A stretch of DNA of 64,000 bases from Halichondria panicea (GCF_963675165.1 NC_087377.1:13946198-14010197); one strand, 5' to 3'; positions 9,667-22,619 are shown, counted from the first letter of the stretch. Program-made: numbers and translations. Notes: a model not told the origin generated them from the sequence alone.

Positions 9667-12600
9667 ATGATTCTTATCTGTCTTTTCTTCATTTGTTCTG
9701 CTGTTTACAGTCTTCCTGTTAAAGGTAAGTTGTGTAATTTTTCTGTGAGGCTCTATATAGACATGCTTATGTACAGCTAGTTATTTTCAGGGGCTAACGT
9801 GAGCCTATTTGTCAACAATAAAGTGAACATGGCTTGTTCGGTTAATGTCAGTGTGATGCTGATTTGTGAAGGAGTGAATCTTGCACAATTGCAATGGAGC
9901 TATAGGAGCTCTAATTCTCCTGAAATGATTAAACTCGGTATTCCGTTCCTTCCTGATTATCGTGCTAATATTACTGCTGTTGAGGCTATCAATAATCCTG
10001 CTGTTTTGGCAGTTCAACTAGTCACTGTTTCTAAATATGCTGATCAATCACGTGCAAATTTTTCATCCCTTCTTTTTGTTGATCTGTTGAAACTAGAAAA
10101 TCAGGAAATTACTAGCATAATATGTGGTGATGTTAGTACCTATGAGGAAAAGTTGGTATCTGATATTATAGTGTGGGATCTTGTTAATACGAAGATTACT
10201 GCCATGTACTGGCTAGGGGCTCTGACTAGTGTAGAAGTACATCTGAGGAGTTTAGTAAGTTGTTCATAAATACTGAATGCATACAATTTATGTAATCTCT
10301 TTAGTTAATGTGTTCTTCAGTTCTTGTGTACACCATGTCGATTAATGGATCAGATGAGATCAAAATTGTGAAGAGTTGTGTCGGTCCGTTCTGTGAGGTC
10401 AGATTTTCCTCCATAAGAACCATTGTGAGAGAGTACAACATTGAACTGAGTTTGTTTACTACTAGATTGTCTAGGAATAATACAAACCTGTACACATTTC
10501 TAATAGGTGAGACATAAATTATTATTACATCGTACTCTCTTATAATACAGCTATTTATATATAGGGCTCAAAAGTGCAGATTACTTTCATAATCAAGTTA
10601 ATTCAACTAACTGTCTCTATTCAGTCAGTTGTGCAGTTATTCAAAACGACTCTACTTGTACTATACGACACACAACACTGAGTAATCAGCCTATTAATAG
10701 CACGGGAATGTTGAAAATTCCACATTCAAATCCTGGTACAGTCCACACATTTGCGTTTTCAATGGAGGCAAACAAAAATTTACGTATCAAAGAAAACATA
10801 TCTGTTACAGGTATAATTATAGGTTTGGTTCATTTAATTGTTCTATAATTATCATGTTATTTACAGATGGAATCCCTTTTGGGACAAAACCAATTGCCAT
10901 TGTTATCACAACTTCACTGTTCCTCCTTTTGACAGCCATTCATTTCTTGTTACTACTTATAGGAGGTGAGTTACCATTGACTACACATGACCAATTCATC
11001 TCTAATATAATTGCCCGTGCAGCTTGTTGTAAGGTGAAGGCATTTGTCTATAGGAAGAAATATCTTGTTGCTTCCTTGGTGATCCTACTTGTGCTGCTTT
11101 TCATTTGCATTTCTTCATTATTTGCCTTTGGAATCATTTCGTATGGTAAATGTAGATAGTCTTAGTAGAATACGTCTTATTAGATCATGTTTGTCATAAA
11201 TACTGCAATCTGATTGGTTAGAGGAAATGTTCTATCCAATTTAGAAAATCATGTACTTCAATAGAAAATCATGTACTCCACTTAGAAAATCATGTAGCAA
11301 AGATTAGATAAGAACTTTCAAATCTGATTGGCTAAATACTCACAGTTGCTATGGTCTAAAATGCTTAGACACTGTTTAGGAAGTTTCCACATGATTTGGA
11401 AGTCCTCAGGGCTAGTAGAACCCTCACTGCGTTCGGGATACTACAACCAGCCCTTTGGGCTTCTAAATCATATGGAAACTTCCTAAACAGTGTCTAACTA
11501 TTATGTAGAATACTTTTATGCTATATAGCCAGTTGTCCTTACACATTTTCCCATAGGTACACAATGCAGTCAGATTAGGTTGACACTTCACAACAGTATG
11601 CTTGTTACAATGCTGATAATATCGTGTTTGGGAATAACAATTTTGATTACTATTTGGAGTTTTATTGGACACGGGGTGTACAAACATTGCAGTAAGTTTC
11701 ACTTTCTTTTTCCTAACTTGACTATAATACCTATTACGACTGGATATCATGGTATAACTTTATCCCATGTATGTGATTTCTTATTCAGAATCCACATTAC
11801 GATCAGAAAACAGAGATCTTAGGTATGCTCAAAGGAAACGTTTTGGTGCTTCATTATTTTTTCAAAACTACTTAGTAATTGTATATACCAAACTTGTATA
11901 GGAACACACAGCTGGATCATGACTCTAAAACGGATGCTTATTGCACAACACAAGGCAGGAATGCCTATCTTAATCAGGTTCAATGTCTTACTGATATTTT
12001 ACGCCATTTTTTATACAAGCTTGTGATTTAACAGACGGCAGCCAGCTCTAAATACCCTGGAAGGGATGTGAAGTCTAGAGACTGTCAAAAGGTAAAATAC
12101 TCAAACTGCTACTAATGTTTTAATTCCTTTGTGTTATAGAAAAGTCAGTATGATATGCTGGAGCACCCGTTGACAAACAGATTTTCATCCTATAGTTGTG
12201 ATGTAAAGAACGACTTTTATGGGACCCTAAATGAGGTAATTATTGCATGCGTAAGCAATTGAGCATGGCATGCATGCACTTGTGTTGTTAATGTGCATTA
12301 TTGCTATATATAGCTTTATATATTTGCAGGAAGCATTGATTGAGCTGAAGTTGGGAGGTGATCCCTATGAACAGCTGAGACCTGGTGAAAAGTCAAGACC
12401 CGTGCCAAACCTGACAGACACTAGCTACTCCCACAATCCAAAGAGAAAGTCCAAACAAATTTTAACTGCAGCACCTGATGTTGTTTTCAGAAGTAGAAGT
12501 GAGGTAAATAGTTAGTCTTATTGTGCCATTGGGTTTTGTGAAATTTCTTTCTTTTAGGATGAATATGATGTTCTTAGTCGGCAAAGCATTAACTTTCAAG

Positions 12601-12862
12601 ATGCAACCAACGGCAGCAGACTTCACTCCTTTTATGGAGAGCTCAGTCAGGTAAGCACAAACATTGTGTTGTAAATTTCAATCGCATCATCATGCATGCG
12701 CTGTAACAATTACAGGCATCCATTGAGCCTTCTGGAGCTGGACTCTATCTCCAGCTGCGCCATGGTGAGAAGTCAAAGCCAGTGCCCAATATGGACGATC
12801 CTACCTACTCACATGTGCATATCGAACCTGAAGTAGAAGGGTCGCAAGCGAAACCTAATTAA
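9667..12862 (+). CDS. Receptor B: Ig-like receptor, three TM segments, YxxL-rich ITAM-like tail
   Basis: Exons: 9667-9724, 9791-10254, 10305-10506, 10565-10810, 10867-10965, 11023-11145, 11557-11691, 11789-11822, 11902-11977, 12035-12091, 12140-12235, 12330-12503, 12558-12650, 12716-12862 (2004 nt, 667 aa). There is a signal peptide (MILICLFFICSAVYSLPVK), an Ig-like exon (LICEGVNLAQLQWSY; second Cys in SIICGD), two further extracellular modules, and three TM segments at about 328-355, 371-395 and 412-434, with a basic loop (CCKVKAFVYRKK) after the first. The tail of about 230 residues should be cytosolic. It carries YDML (502), YGTL (525), YEQL (543), YDVL (591), YGEL (614) and YLQL (630); Y614 and Y630 match YxxL-x12-YxxL. 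Y476 in AYLNQ fits a Grb2-type site. The 20-residue-spaced pairs Y543/Y563 and Y630/Y650 lie in a duplicated GEKS..PVPN module. Splice phases agree throughout and match paralogue D. The signalling role is inferred from motifs. Confidence 0.85.
11368..11495. repeat. Hairpin element in receptor B intron
   Basis: Inverted arms (gacactgtttaggaagtttc at the left, its complement at the right) enclose a GC-richer loop. Just upstream, agaaaatcatgtact is repeated three times (11240-11300). Paralogue D lacks this insertion in the same intron. Confidence 0.7.
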
Positions 12863-13623
12863 GAGATCCAAGACAACAAAGACTGCACAACATTAGTTTT
12901 GTTAAGACTATTATTGTACTCACAGTGTATAGTTTTCGTTATGTATAGCTATTATGTCTTGTATATAGTTATACTTAGTCTGTCAAATAACCCATGACCC
13001 TGCTGCGATGAAATGATCAACCCCATGTAGAATTTTGCTGCATGCATAGTTGAGTAATGACTTTCATAATGGGTCTTGCATGCGTGGATCATTCTTGTGG
13101 GGATTCTGGTGAACCCTCATGAATTCATATGAGTACCACCCTTTTCTAGGAAAACAAATCATGTGTTTGAGCTCATCAAAATTCCCTAGAGCTATACTGC
13201 TATAGGTGAATATCGTTGTCACTTGCATGTGCTTTGTACGTGTGTTTCATGCATGGGCATCCAATGTCATGTACATCTATCCATATATTATATCTACAAA
13301 CAATTACGGCATTGAATGATGTGAATTAGTTTGCTATACTTCTATAATTATATAGGTGAATATTAATAATTGCTTTCACATGCATGATTGTGTACTAAGG
13401 GGTAAAACACTGTTACAGTAACTACGGAACTCTGATGCTTATACACTGAACTTGCATATTCTCTTTGTTAGGTGGGTGTGGTGTGGGGGCTGGCATTTTT
13501 GCTTTGAGCTCCATGCAGTGCTTCCAAAATTGTCATAATTCTTTGAAAACACAGCTTACATCATTTGAAATAGCTATAGAAACTTTCATTTCCAAGTTCG
13601 TAAATTAGAAATAAATTATTACA
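12863..13623. other. Intergenic, no gene seen
   Basis: This is the 3' flank of receptor B, AT-rich and without a plausible ORF. Confidence 0.5.
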
Positions 13624-13869
13624 TACCGTATAGCGCGAAATTTTCGAGGCACTTATATTTCGTGGATTAGCCTCTAAAAGCATTTTGTTGCACAATGTTC
13701 GCGGAATGACTGCTTACCGGAAGCCACGCCTTTAAATTAAAATCTTTGCACGTTATAGCAGGTAATTCTAATTAAAGAACAATTTTCGTAGACTTTATTT
13801 TCGTGTAGGATTGCTAACCCACGAAATCCGCGAAAAATTAAGCCCCTCGAAAGTTTCGCGCTATACGGT
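13624..13869. repeat. Palindromic MITE, TACCGTATAGCGCG subfamily
   Basis: It begins taccgtatagcgcgaaat and ends with the inverse gcgctatacggt. The core includes ccggaagccacgcctttaaa, shared with the copies at 14689 and 28936. Confidence 0.8.
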
Positions 13870-14688
13870 CGGTATAACTGCTTAACGATTGAGTTTGAAG
13901 TGTTGGATCATGGTTGGATTATTATACTAACACAATATTTGATAATTAGCATTATTGTGTACGAGTTAATATACAGTTGTAATGGTGCTATAATTATATG
14001 CACCACACAATATTGATCTATAGATGTCACTGGCCTTTAACTTTTTATCTGCCATTGACTAATATTGGGTCAAACACGGTGCCCTGCACTACATACACCA
14101 GAAAATAATGTCACAGAGAGAGCACACTGTCAACAACTATAATCGACCCATGTATAGTAAGCATAATTATTTGGGGCGTTCCCCCTCCCTCGCCCAAGTA
14201 TACGTATATGCATGGAACAAAAGCCCCCTTAACCGGGGTTCACGGGCCCCTCGCCTTAATTGATTCGGTCCTTTTAAGCAGCTCGAGACGTCATTTGGTG
14301 GGTAGCCGAGGCCAGGGTGTATGCTACTGTACACGTTGGTATACGAACCTCATCATGTTCTGCTGTATAAATGTCATCCTGCAGTTCCAGGAGTACTTTG
14401 AGGCCACCGAAAACACCAAGAATCCCCTGCACAGCAGCACATTCCGGCCATTATGTGGGAAAAGGGGATAGGTTTCACGGGGGCATTTGATGTGGCTGGA
14501 TTGGGTTACCAATGGGAAAAAGTGAATATCTGCACATGAATTAATCGGGCGAGGTAGCAGATATTGAAATTTTTGCCAGAATCATTCGGCAGATAAAATT
14601 AATGGTTAACCCATCCTAACAATACAACACCCTCCTTGGTGTGATGACCATGAATCTTTTTGGGACTATAAAAGTGTAGCAAAAGTAA
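13870..14688. other. Intergenic between two MITE copies, no gene seen
   Basis: The only ORFs here are short and overlap on both strands with no recognisable protein. The stretch lies between the two duplicated receptor units. Confidence 0.4.
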
Positions 14689-14919
14689 TACCGTATAGCG
14701 CGAAATTTTCGAGGCACTTATATTTCGTGGATTGGCCTCTAAAAGCCATTTCGTTGCACAATGTTCGCGGAATGACTGCTATAACCGGAAGCCACGCCTT
14801 AAATCTTTGCACGTTATAGCAGGTAATTTAACAATTTTCGTGGACTTATTTTCATGTAGAATTCTAACCCACGAAATCCGCGAAAATTAAGCCCCTCGAA
14901 AATTTCGCGCTATACGGTA
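14689..14919. repeat. Palindromic MITE, TACCGTATAGCGCG subfamily
   Basis: This is a second copy, in the same orientation as the one at 13624, 231 bp long, with clean ends taccgtatagcgcg and cgcgctatacggta. Confidence 0.82.
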
Positions 14920-15322
14920 ACTGGATGGATAATAATTATACACTTTCGAGATTTAATGTGCATGCAGGCATGCAAATCAAACAAGTAATTATTATCGTTT
15001 ACAACATTTTACTCTTGACAGTAGCTATAGGTTTGTAGCACATTATACATTAATAGTCATGAACTCATGAATTCAATAGTCAATTGCAAACGCAACATTT
15101 CCCTCAACCAGATGTTATAGACTACAATCTGCTAGCTAGCTATGAATATTCATGAATGCATGGAAGTACATATAGTAGATATGATCTAGTCATGCATCCT
15201 CCTACCCACCCATGAATACATAATCATAATTATAGAGTCACAATACTATCATTATGACACACCCATCTAGTAGATCTCTCTACTGCATATAGTGCCTCTG
15301 TACTGTGTCACTGGCTCAAAAG

Positions 15323-18206
15323 ATGGTCAAGTGCCCTATGTCCCACCAATGTCCCACTAAAAGGATTGTAAGTATCATACATGCATGCATGCATGTATAT
15401 GCTGACTCCATGGCTGTTGTCATGCACTTCTCCTGCTATAATTACAGAGTATTCTACTTTACAAACTTATACTCCAACTATTATAGATGAAACTGAGCGA
15501 TCATCACGTACAGACCTAATATTAATGTGTACCATAATTATAAGTAACTGTTCTAGGTTGATGTATATACTTTAATGGAGCTATAATAATATAGATAATT
15601 ATATATACTGGGTAGTGAAAGTGGATTCTTATATAGCTAGCTGCGTCTACCTGCCATCGATCACATGCACGTATACAGTCATAATTATGTAAATACTTAT
15701 ATTGAAAGTAAATGTACTATAATATACCAGTGGTGGATCCAGGGGAGTTTCAGTGGTTTCAAATGAACCCCCTTAAGAGATCTAATCAGCAACTTACTAG
15801 TCACTGCTATAGCCTGCTGATGTGTGGTTTTAACGCAGATGCGTGACTATTGTGGCAAATATCAATAAAAAACACACATTTTGCCACAATCTCAAGCACT
15901 CTGCGTCAAAACCACACAGCACTTGTGACAGTGCTACATATTAAAACGCTGAGTTAGCAAAGAAACAGGATTTACACACACTCAAGTTCTTGCCACTGTG
16001 CGTGGATGTAAACACATTTTTTAAACTCCCTTTCTTATTTTAGATATGCCACACATTTTTGAAACCCCCTTTCTTATTTTAGATATGCCACTGTATTATA
16101 CTATAATTATGAAGCCATGCAGGGACTTATCCCAGGGTTTTCTACACTTACACGTAGGTATAGCTATACACGCACGTATACACGCTTTTATTTTATTGTT
16201 GCGGTTTTTGGTTAAAGTATAATATACATTCTTCTTGTATCCTGATAGCTGGCCTCGCTCATTGTGGTCACCTTCTGGTTGCAGTTATCTCAAGGTACGT
16301 TACATACTCGAGCAGTACTACTAATATTGCATTCGCTTTACTGTAGTGGTTTGTCAGCAATTAATTTCACTGATTTCCAAATGATTACAGGAGCCAGTGT
16401 CAACCTAACTGTTGAGGGAGGTGTTGATCTAGTGGATGAGATTTGCCCTGGAATTGTAACACTGTTCTGTGAGGGGGTGGACATTAATCAACTGCGCTGG
16501 AGATACAATGGAGATACTAACATTTTCATGTACTCTTCTGATAGTTCCCCATCCCAAAGTCAGCCTTCACAAACATTTTTATCAGTCGAATTGGTTGCAA
16601 TATCACAGAACACGGTGGATCCAGATCGAGCGAATTTCACTTCAATTCTCACTGCAGATTTGTCTCGACTCCAATCTGATAATGTAATGAATATTGAATG
16701 TGGTGATGCGGCTATATTTCAAATCGAATCAGTTAATGTGCAAATTATTGATCGAAGTAGACCCAGGGATCCAAGATTCTCTATGGTGACAACCGAATAT
16801 CAATCTAAGAGATTAAACAGTGTTCAAGTACAATGGAGAAAATCTGTAAGTTGATTTTGATGCCGTATTTGCAATTATTAATTTCTTGCAGGAAAACTTT
16901 TGCCCTGATTACGGTTTAACCTTTGTTTATCGTGTTAACCTTACGGCTGAAAGGTCAATTTCAATAAACCATGATAACTGTTCAAACAATTTTTGCAAAG
17001 CAACTTTTGTGGAGATGGACGGAGAAATTGGAACAATAAAACTTTCCGTTTTGGCAGCAAATGAGTTGGGATCTAGTGCACTCATTTGTTACCCCTATAC
17101 TATTGGTAAGTTTACTAACAACTGTAATTCTGATGGCTCATCTGTATTCTACAGATTCTTCGGCACAACAATACTTCACACCTCAGGTGTCCTTTACCAA
17201 TGATCAGTTCGAGGTTGAGTGCATATCTACAGTTCTAAGCGCTAGTGGGCAGTCCTGCAGTGTACGTTATACAACTAACCCACTATTTACTGGATTGTCG
17301 GATGAGATTACATCAATGCTTGACACACCATTTAGCATACCAGGACTTAGTGCTGATACTATATACTACTTTAAGTTCTCTCTGCTGGTCAATAGCAGCC
17401 TCCAAATCGTGGACCGTATCAGCTTTATTGCTCAAACAAGTATGTAAATTACGATAGTGTTGTTGTTATTACATTATTGTAGGCACTGGGCTACCAGGCT
17501 GGGGAATCGCCCTCATTGCAATTGTAGTGATTTTTTTTGGCATTTCTACTGTCATAATCTTTTCAATATGTGTCCTCCATGCCGTCAGAAAAAAACGTAA
17601 AGGTGAGTATATACTTGTTTAAATCAGTTCCTGCAGTTTGTTAATTTACACAGGAAACATACACTCTACGGATAATAATAATGGGTATGTAGCCAACTAT
17701 ACGGTATAGATCGTATAATTATATTCATGATATCATTCTCTCTTAACTGCAGATGCAAGGATAGTCAGCAGGATGAATCTGAAGTTAGTATAATTATAGT
17801 GCACTGACTATTTGCAGATAAAAGTGTCTTTCTATATACTAGCTGGTATATCTTAATTTCTCAGAAATGTACAGATGTACTCTTCAATGATGACCCTGCT
17901 CGTCGTTCATGTAATACCGAAGAAGTTGACCTTGAACCTGATCAGGTATAATGAATTTAGTCATGCAGTAACTTGAATTGTACACCATTGTTTCCAATGA
18001 AAGACGTTCATTATACCTTTAATTTTCAGCTTGTAACACGTTGTATTACGAGAAATCACAACCTAGCAAACGATATGACTATAAAAGAAGCAAGGGAAGA
18101 GGTATGGTTATAATTATTTTCTTACATATATACTTGCTCTGCGTGATCATAATCAGTGGATAATTCAGTATTTACCATCATGCAGAATTGCACAATTCTT
18201 GCCTGA
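15323..18206 (+). CDS. Receptor C: Ig-like/FN3-like single-pass membrane protein, paralogue of A
   Basis: Exons: 15323-15367, 16249-16294, 16391-16845, 16892-17105, 17155-17439, 17483-17602, 17654-17684, 17753-17783, 17865-17945, 18030-18101, 18186-18206 (1401 nt, 466 aa). There is a two-exon signal peptide (MVKCPMSHQCPTKRI, then LASLIVVTFWLQLSQ). The Ig-like exon (LFCEGVDINQLRWRYNG, later NIECGD) is very close to that of A. Two FN3-like modules are followed by a TM segment (IALIAIVVIFFGISTVIIF) and a basic stop-transfer (RKKRK). The acidic tail (DSQQDESE, NTEEVDLEPDQ) has no tyrosine. The exon layout equals that of A up to the TM exon; the tails diverge. Its first intron contains a candidate TIR element (15728-16093). 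The final 21-nt exon is the least certain. It probably arose with D by duplication of the A-B unit. Confidence 0.75.
15728..16093. repeat. Candidate TIR repeat with internal hairpin
   Basis: The outer words cagtggtgg and gccactg are inverted. Inside, a gtgtggttttaacgcaga arm pairs with its complement (15821-15920), and a block ending ttcttattttagatatgcca is repeated in tandem near 16040-16090. The termini are not certain. Confidence 0.45.
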
Positions 18207-19310
18207 ACAAATTGAATATACCTGCCGTAGTTAATTCATGGCTTGACTTCGTGCATATAAATGTTGCTAGCAGCTATAGTGTCTTATAATTATAATAGGC
18301 CAGATTGTAATTATATCGGTCATTGACAATGTTCACTTTCACTGTCAAAATAATGTTGCCCCTATACAGACGGAATTTTAAAGAGAAAAGGACAATTAAG
18401 ACTTATTCGTGTTTTCTGTACAATTATTTTTGTAGAGACACTAGCGAATGTGCCGTGTAAATAATATTTAAATTGTAGACCTTCTAATAATAATTATATC
18501 CATTATATAGCAGCCATTAAACTGTAAATGATTTAGGGCAGGGGGGGTGCACTGGATTATAATTATAGATAATTACGTATAGATTACATATTTCCAGGTA
18601 AATAATAATATACTTCGAGTCATGCACATCTAAAATTTGATGATACCTGCATGGTAATGCAATGTGAAATGTTGCTAGGATTGTCTGGGGGAAACGCCAA
18701 AAAGGGTAGAAACAAGAAATCCGGCGAGAGAATAACTCCAATCCGTTACAACATCATTCACACGTGCCCCAGACGAACCAGTTTGAGAGAAGAGATCCCA
18801 GATTTACTTTGACCTTTGATTGCATTCTTCGAAACTACAATAATTATACGGAAAATTAGCCTTCTGTAGCTAGGGTAACGATAGCTGCTATAATCCAAGC
18901 AAAGGCAAGAAACCAGGACAAGATGATTAATGTTTTCGTAGCCCTGTTGACCTTGGCTTTCCTCCTCTGGTTAAAGCCTATTGGTGGCTTTCACAATGAG
19001 CATATTATACATCCATAGCACAAATTATAAGACTATAGTATTGTAACACACCCATTAATTATGCACGCATAGACTTTGAATCCTTTTTAGCAACAATCAT
19101 GCATGCATGCATGGTTGATCGTTTCCAAGCATAATTATAATTATACCCTGCATGCGAATGTAAAACTTTACTTCGTTTATGACATAGAGGCAAAAAAACA
19201 GTAACAACAATTTGAACACAAATTTCCTGTCTTTTGCTGGGCTATATATATTTGCAGTTTTGATCAATATTTTGGAGATTTATTATGTTCTATTTTAGAC
19301 TAGTTAAATA
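18207..19310. other. Intergenic between receptors C and D, no gene seen
   Basis: This stretch is AT-rich. It should contain the 3' UTR of C and the promoter of D; no motif can be supported. Confidence 0.5.
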
Positions 19311-22300
19311 ATGTTTGCTACTTTTATATATATATTATCCATTGCCCTTTATATTAAAGGTAAGCTAGTCTTATTAAGAGTATTTTGCAGATTATAGCTC
19401 TAGCTATACTATTTTTTGTAGCAGCAGAAGTTTACCTCACTGTCAAAACTGAAGCAAACACGGTTTGCTCGGATAGTTCCAGTGTGATGCTCGTTTGTGA
19501 AGGAGTGGATCTCGAAGTATTACGGTGGAGTTACAGTAGTCCCAACTCTACTAAAGATATGGATTTGAAGTCGTTCCTTGCAGATGATTCTCCAGAACAT
19601 TATAGCATTGATAACAATCCTGCTTTCTTGACTGTTCAATTGATCGCTGTTTCTCGTTACCCTGATTCAAATGATTCCGCAAATTTTTCCTCTATTCTCA
19701 CCTTTGATCTGTTGGAGCTAGATAATCAAGGCATTACTAGCATAACATGTGGTTATGTTAGTACCTTTGAAGAAAAACAGGTAACTGATATAATAATGGA
19801 TCTTGTCAACACGAAGATCACTGCCAATTACCATATTGGGGCTCTGACTAGCATAGACGTACAACTGAGGAATTTAGTGAGTTTTTAAACCCATGCCTTA
19901 TTATTAGCACTATGGTATTTTCTTTTAGCTGACGTGCTCTTCAATTATCATGTACACACTAATAATCAGTGGACTAGAAGAGGTCAAAACTATGAGGAAT
20001 TGTGTCGGTCCATTCTGTGAAGCCAGATTTTCCTCCATAAGAATCTCTACGAAAGAATACACTGAGTTAACTTTGCTTACTACTATCACTGGAAATAAAA
20101 TAATATCCCGCACATTTCCAATAGGTATATAATTATATAGGATCCCTAGTTAACACATGCATGGTATTCCATTCTACTACTACTATTATAGGTCTCAGAA
20201 GTGACAACTACATTTTTACTCAAGTTAATTCAACTAACTGTGTCTACTCGGTTGGTTGTACAGTCATACAAGAAGATTCTACATGCTCTATACAACATAC
20301 AGTCCCTAGTGAGCAGCCTATAAATGGCATGGAAATGCTAAAAATTCCACATTCAATTCCTGGTACTGTTCATAAATTTAAGTTTTCAGCGATGGAAAAT
20401 AGAAATTTCCATATCAGAGACAATACCTCATTTACAGGTTAGGTTTGATTCATGCACTAATCAATAATGTTGTATCCGTTCTTATGCAGATGAAATTCTT
20501 TTTGGTTTAAGGTCAACTGCTATTCTTAGCACAACTTCACTGTACCTTATCTTTATGGTCATTCACTTCTTACTACTACTTATAGGAGGTAAGTTATATA
20601 CCGTCAACTCAAAATAATGACCAATTCTTCTCTGATAATAATGGAAATACAGCTTTTTGTAAGGTGAAGGTGTTGGTCTATAGAAAGAAATCTCTTGTTG
20701 TTTCTATGGTGATTCTACTCGTACTGCTTGTCATTTGCATTTCTTCATTATTTGCCTTTGGGATCATTTCGTATGGTAAACAGATCAGATAATTTATTCT
20801 TTTCATAGTAAAGTTATTCTTACAAACTTCTTTATTTAGGTACACAATGCAGTCAGGTTAGGATGACACTTCACGACAGTATGCTTGATACAATGTTGGT
20901 CATTTCATGTTTGGGAATAACAATTTTGATTACTATTTGGAGCTTTATCGGATACGGAGTGTATAAAAATCGCAGTAAGTTTCACTTTTATTATAGCCTT
21001 GGAAAATGTTTATTATCCCGAACATACACACCTTGTATTACCCTTCAGAATTCACATTGCGATCAGATATTAGGTAAGTCCTGAGATATGCATTCTGCTA
21101 GCCTCCTTCACACATGCCTCTAATGAAGAAATGCGGCCTGAGATCGAGGCTAGCATTCTGCATGCATGCATTCTTTAATAATGCAACTTTTGTACATACC
21201 TATACCGTAATACTACAGTGGAACCTCTGTTAATAACCATCTCCGAATAAAGGCTGCTATATAACGGCCAGGGCACCCAGGTCCCAAATGAACAGGTTGT
21301 GTATAAAACAACCCCTCAACAAAGGCCACCTCTGTATAAAGGCCAAAACATTGTTCCCCAAAGGTGACCGTTATAGAGGGGTAAGGTTCCACTGTATAAT
21401 GTTTTTGCAAGCTAGTGAGTGCATGGTATAATGGCTTTGCAAAATAAGATTGAAAAGACCTATACCATGCAGTACTTGTATGGCATCATGATCCTTTGCC
21501 TGATCGCAAAGTTAAATCACCAAGTGTCAAAATTAATTTTCTACTGATTTGGCTCAATTTGCAAATGTTTTCACTTGCCTTAATGTGGTAGTTAATTTTG
21601 CCATCTAATTCTATGTTTTTATAGGAACACTGAGCCCAACCATGATCTTAAGGACGCCTATTGCGAAACACAACACAAGAATGTGCATCTCCGTCAGGTT
21701 AAATTTCATATTTATCATTGATATACAAGCCTGCATGTGATTTTACAGACGGCAGCCAACTCTTCAAGTGAAGTTCCTGGGGTGAATATGAGATCTAGAG
21801 ATGGTCAAAAGGTATAATAATTATCATTGAAACAAACTACAGTACTATACTTTTAGTGACTCCATATCATTTCTATCCCTTTGCATTGTAGAAAAGTCAG
21901 TATAATATGCTGGAGCGCCCATTGACAACTAGATTTTCACATAGTTGCGATGTACGGAATGATTGTTATTCGACCGTTAATGAGGTAATTTTATTGTTAC
22001 GCTTGCATGCATTTGTGCTGGTAATGACATTATTGCTACCTTAATTCATGCTGTATAATTTTATAGGGAACATTGATAGAGCTGAAGTTAAGAGATGCTC
22101 CCTACAAACACGAATCAAGATCTGTGCCAAACCTGACAGATCCCAGTTACACTCATATTGCAAAGAGAAATTCACAGTCAATTTCAACTGTACCTGATGT
22201 TGTTTTCAGAAGTAAAAGTGAAAACACGAGGGTAAATATAGGCTTTGTGCTGTTGTACCATTGGGTTTTGTGTTCTTTTATATAGGATAATTATGATGTT

Positions 22301-22619
22301 CTTAGTCAGCAGAGCATTAACTTTCAAGATGCAACAAATGGCAGCAGGTTTCACTCCTGTTATGAAGACATCAGTGAGGTATATAGTAATAAAACTACGT
22401 TGCATCATCGCGCAGTATAGCTAACAATTTTTACAGGCATCCATTGAGCCTCTTGGAGCTGGACTCTACCTACATCTGTACCATGGTGAGAAGTCAAAGC
22501 CAGTGCCCAGTATGGACGATCCTACCTACTCACATGGGCATATCGAACCTGAAGTAGAAGAGCCGCAAGTGAAACCTAAAAGGTTTTCCTTGAAGAAGAC
22601 TGGACAATGCATGAACTAA
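19311..22619 (+). CDS. Receptor D: paralogue of B, three TM segments, tyrosine-rich tail
   Basis: Exons: 19311-19359, 19422-19876, 19929-20124, 20192-20437, 20490-20588, 20653-20775, 20840-20974, 21049-21073, 21625-21697, 21749-21811, 21892-21984, 22067-22231, 22286-22378, 22437-22619 (1998 nt, 665 aa). All 14 exons correspond one-to-one with B; the 246, 99, 123, 135 and 93-nt exons have the same length. The signal peptide is MFATFIYILSIALYIK; the Ig-like exon has LVCEGVDLEVLRWSY and later SITCGY. The three TM exons are conserved. The tail keeps YNML (492), YDVL (577), YEDI (600) and YLHL (616); Y600/Y616 keep the YxxI-x12-YxxL spacing of B. The B sites YGTL and YEQL are changed to YSTV and YKHE. 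The acceptor of exon 2 is ambiguous among three in-frame cag steps; I chose the one aligning with B. An intron holds a 179-bp MITE. Confidence 0.85.
21216..21394 (-). repeat. 179-bp TIR MITE, cagtggaac family, TA target
   Basis: This is the inverted twin of the element at 6994-7172: same length, TA on both sides (21214-21215, 21395-21396). It lies in an intron of receptor D. Confidence 0.75.

Noticed and set aside
18517-18741. Minus-strand ORF between receptors C and D
   Set aside because: No homology to the receptors, no splice context, low-complexity codon content.
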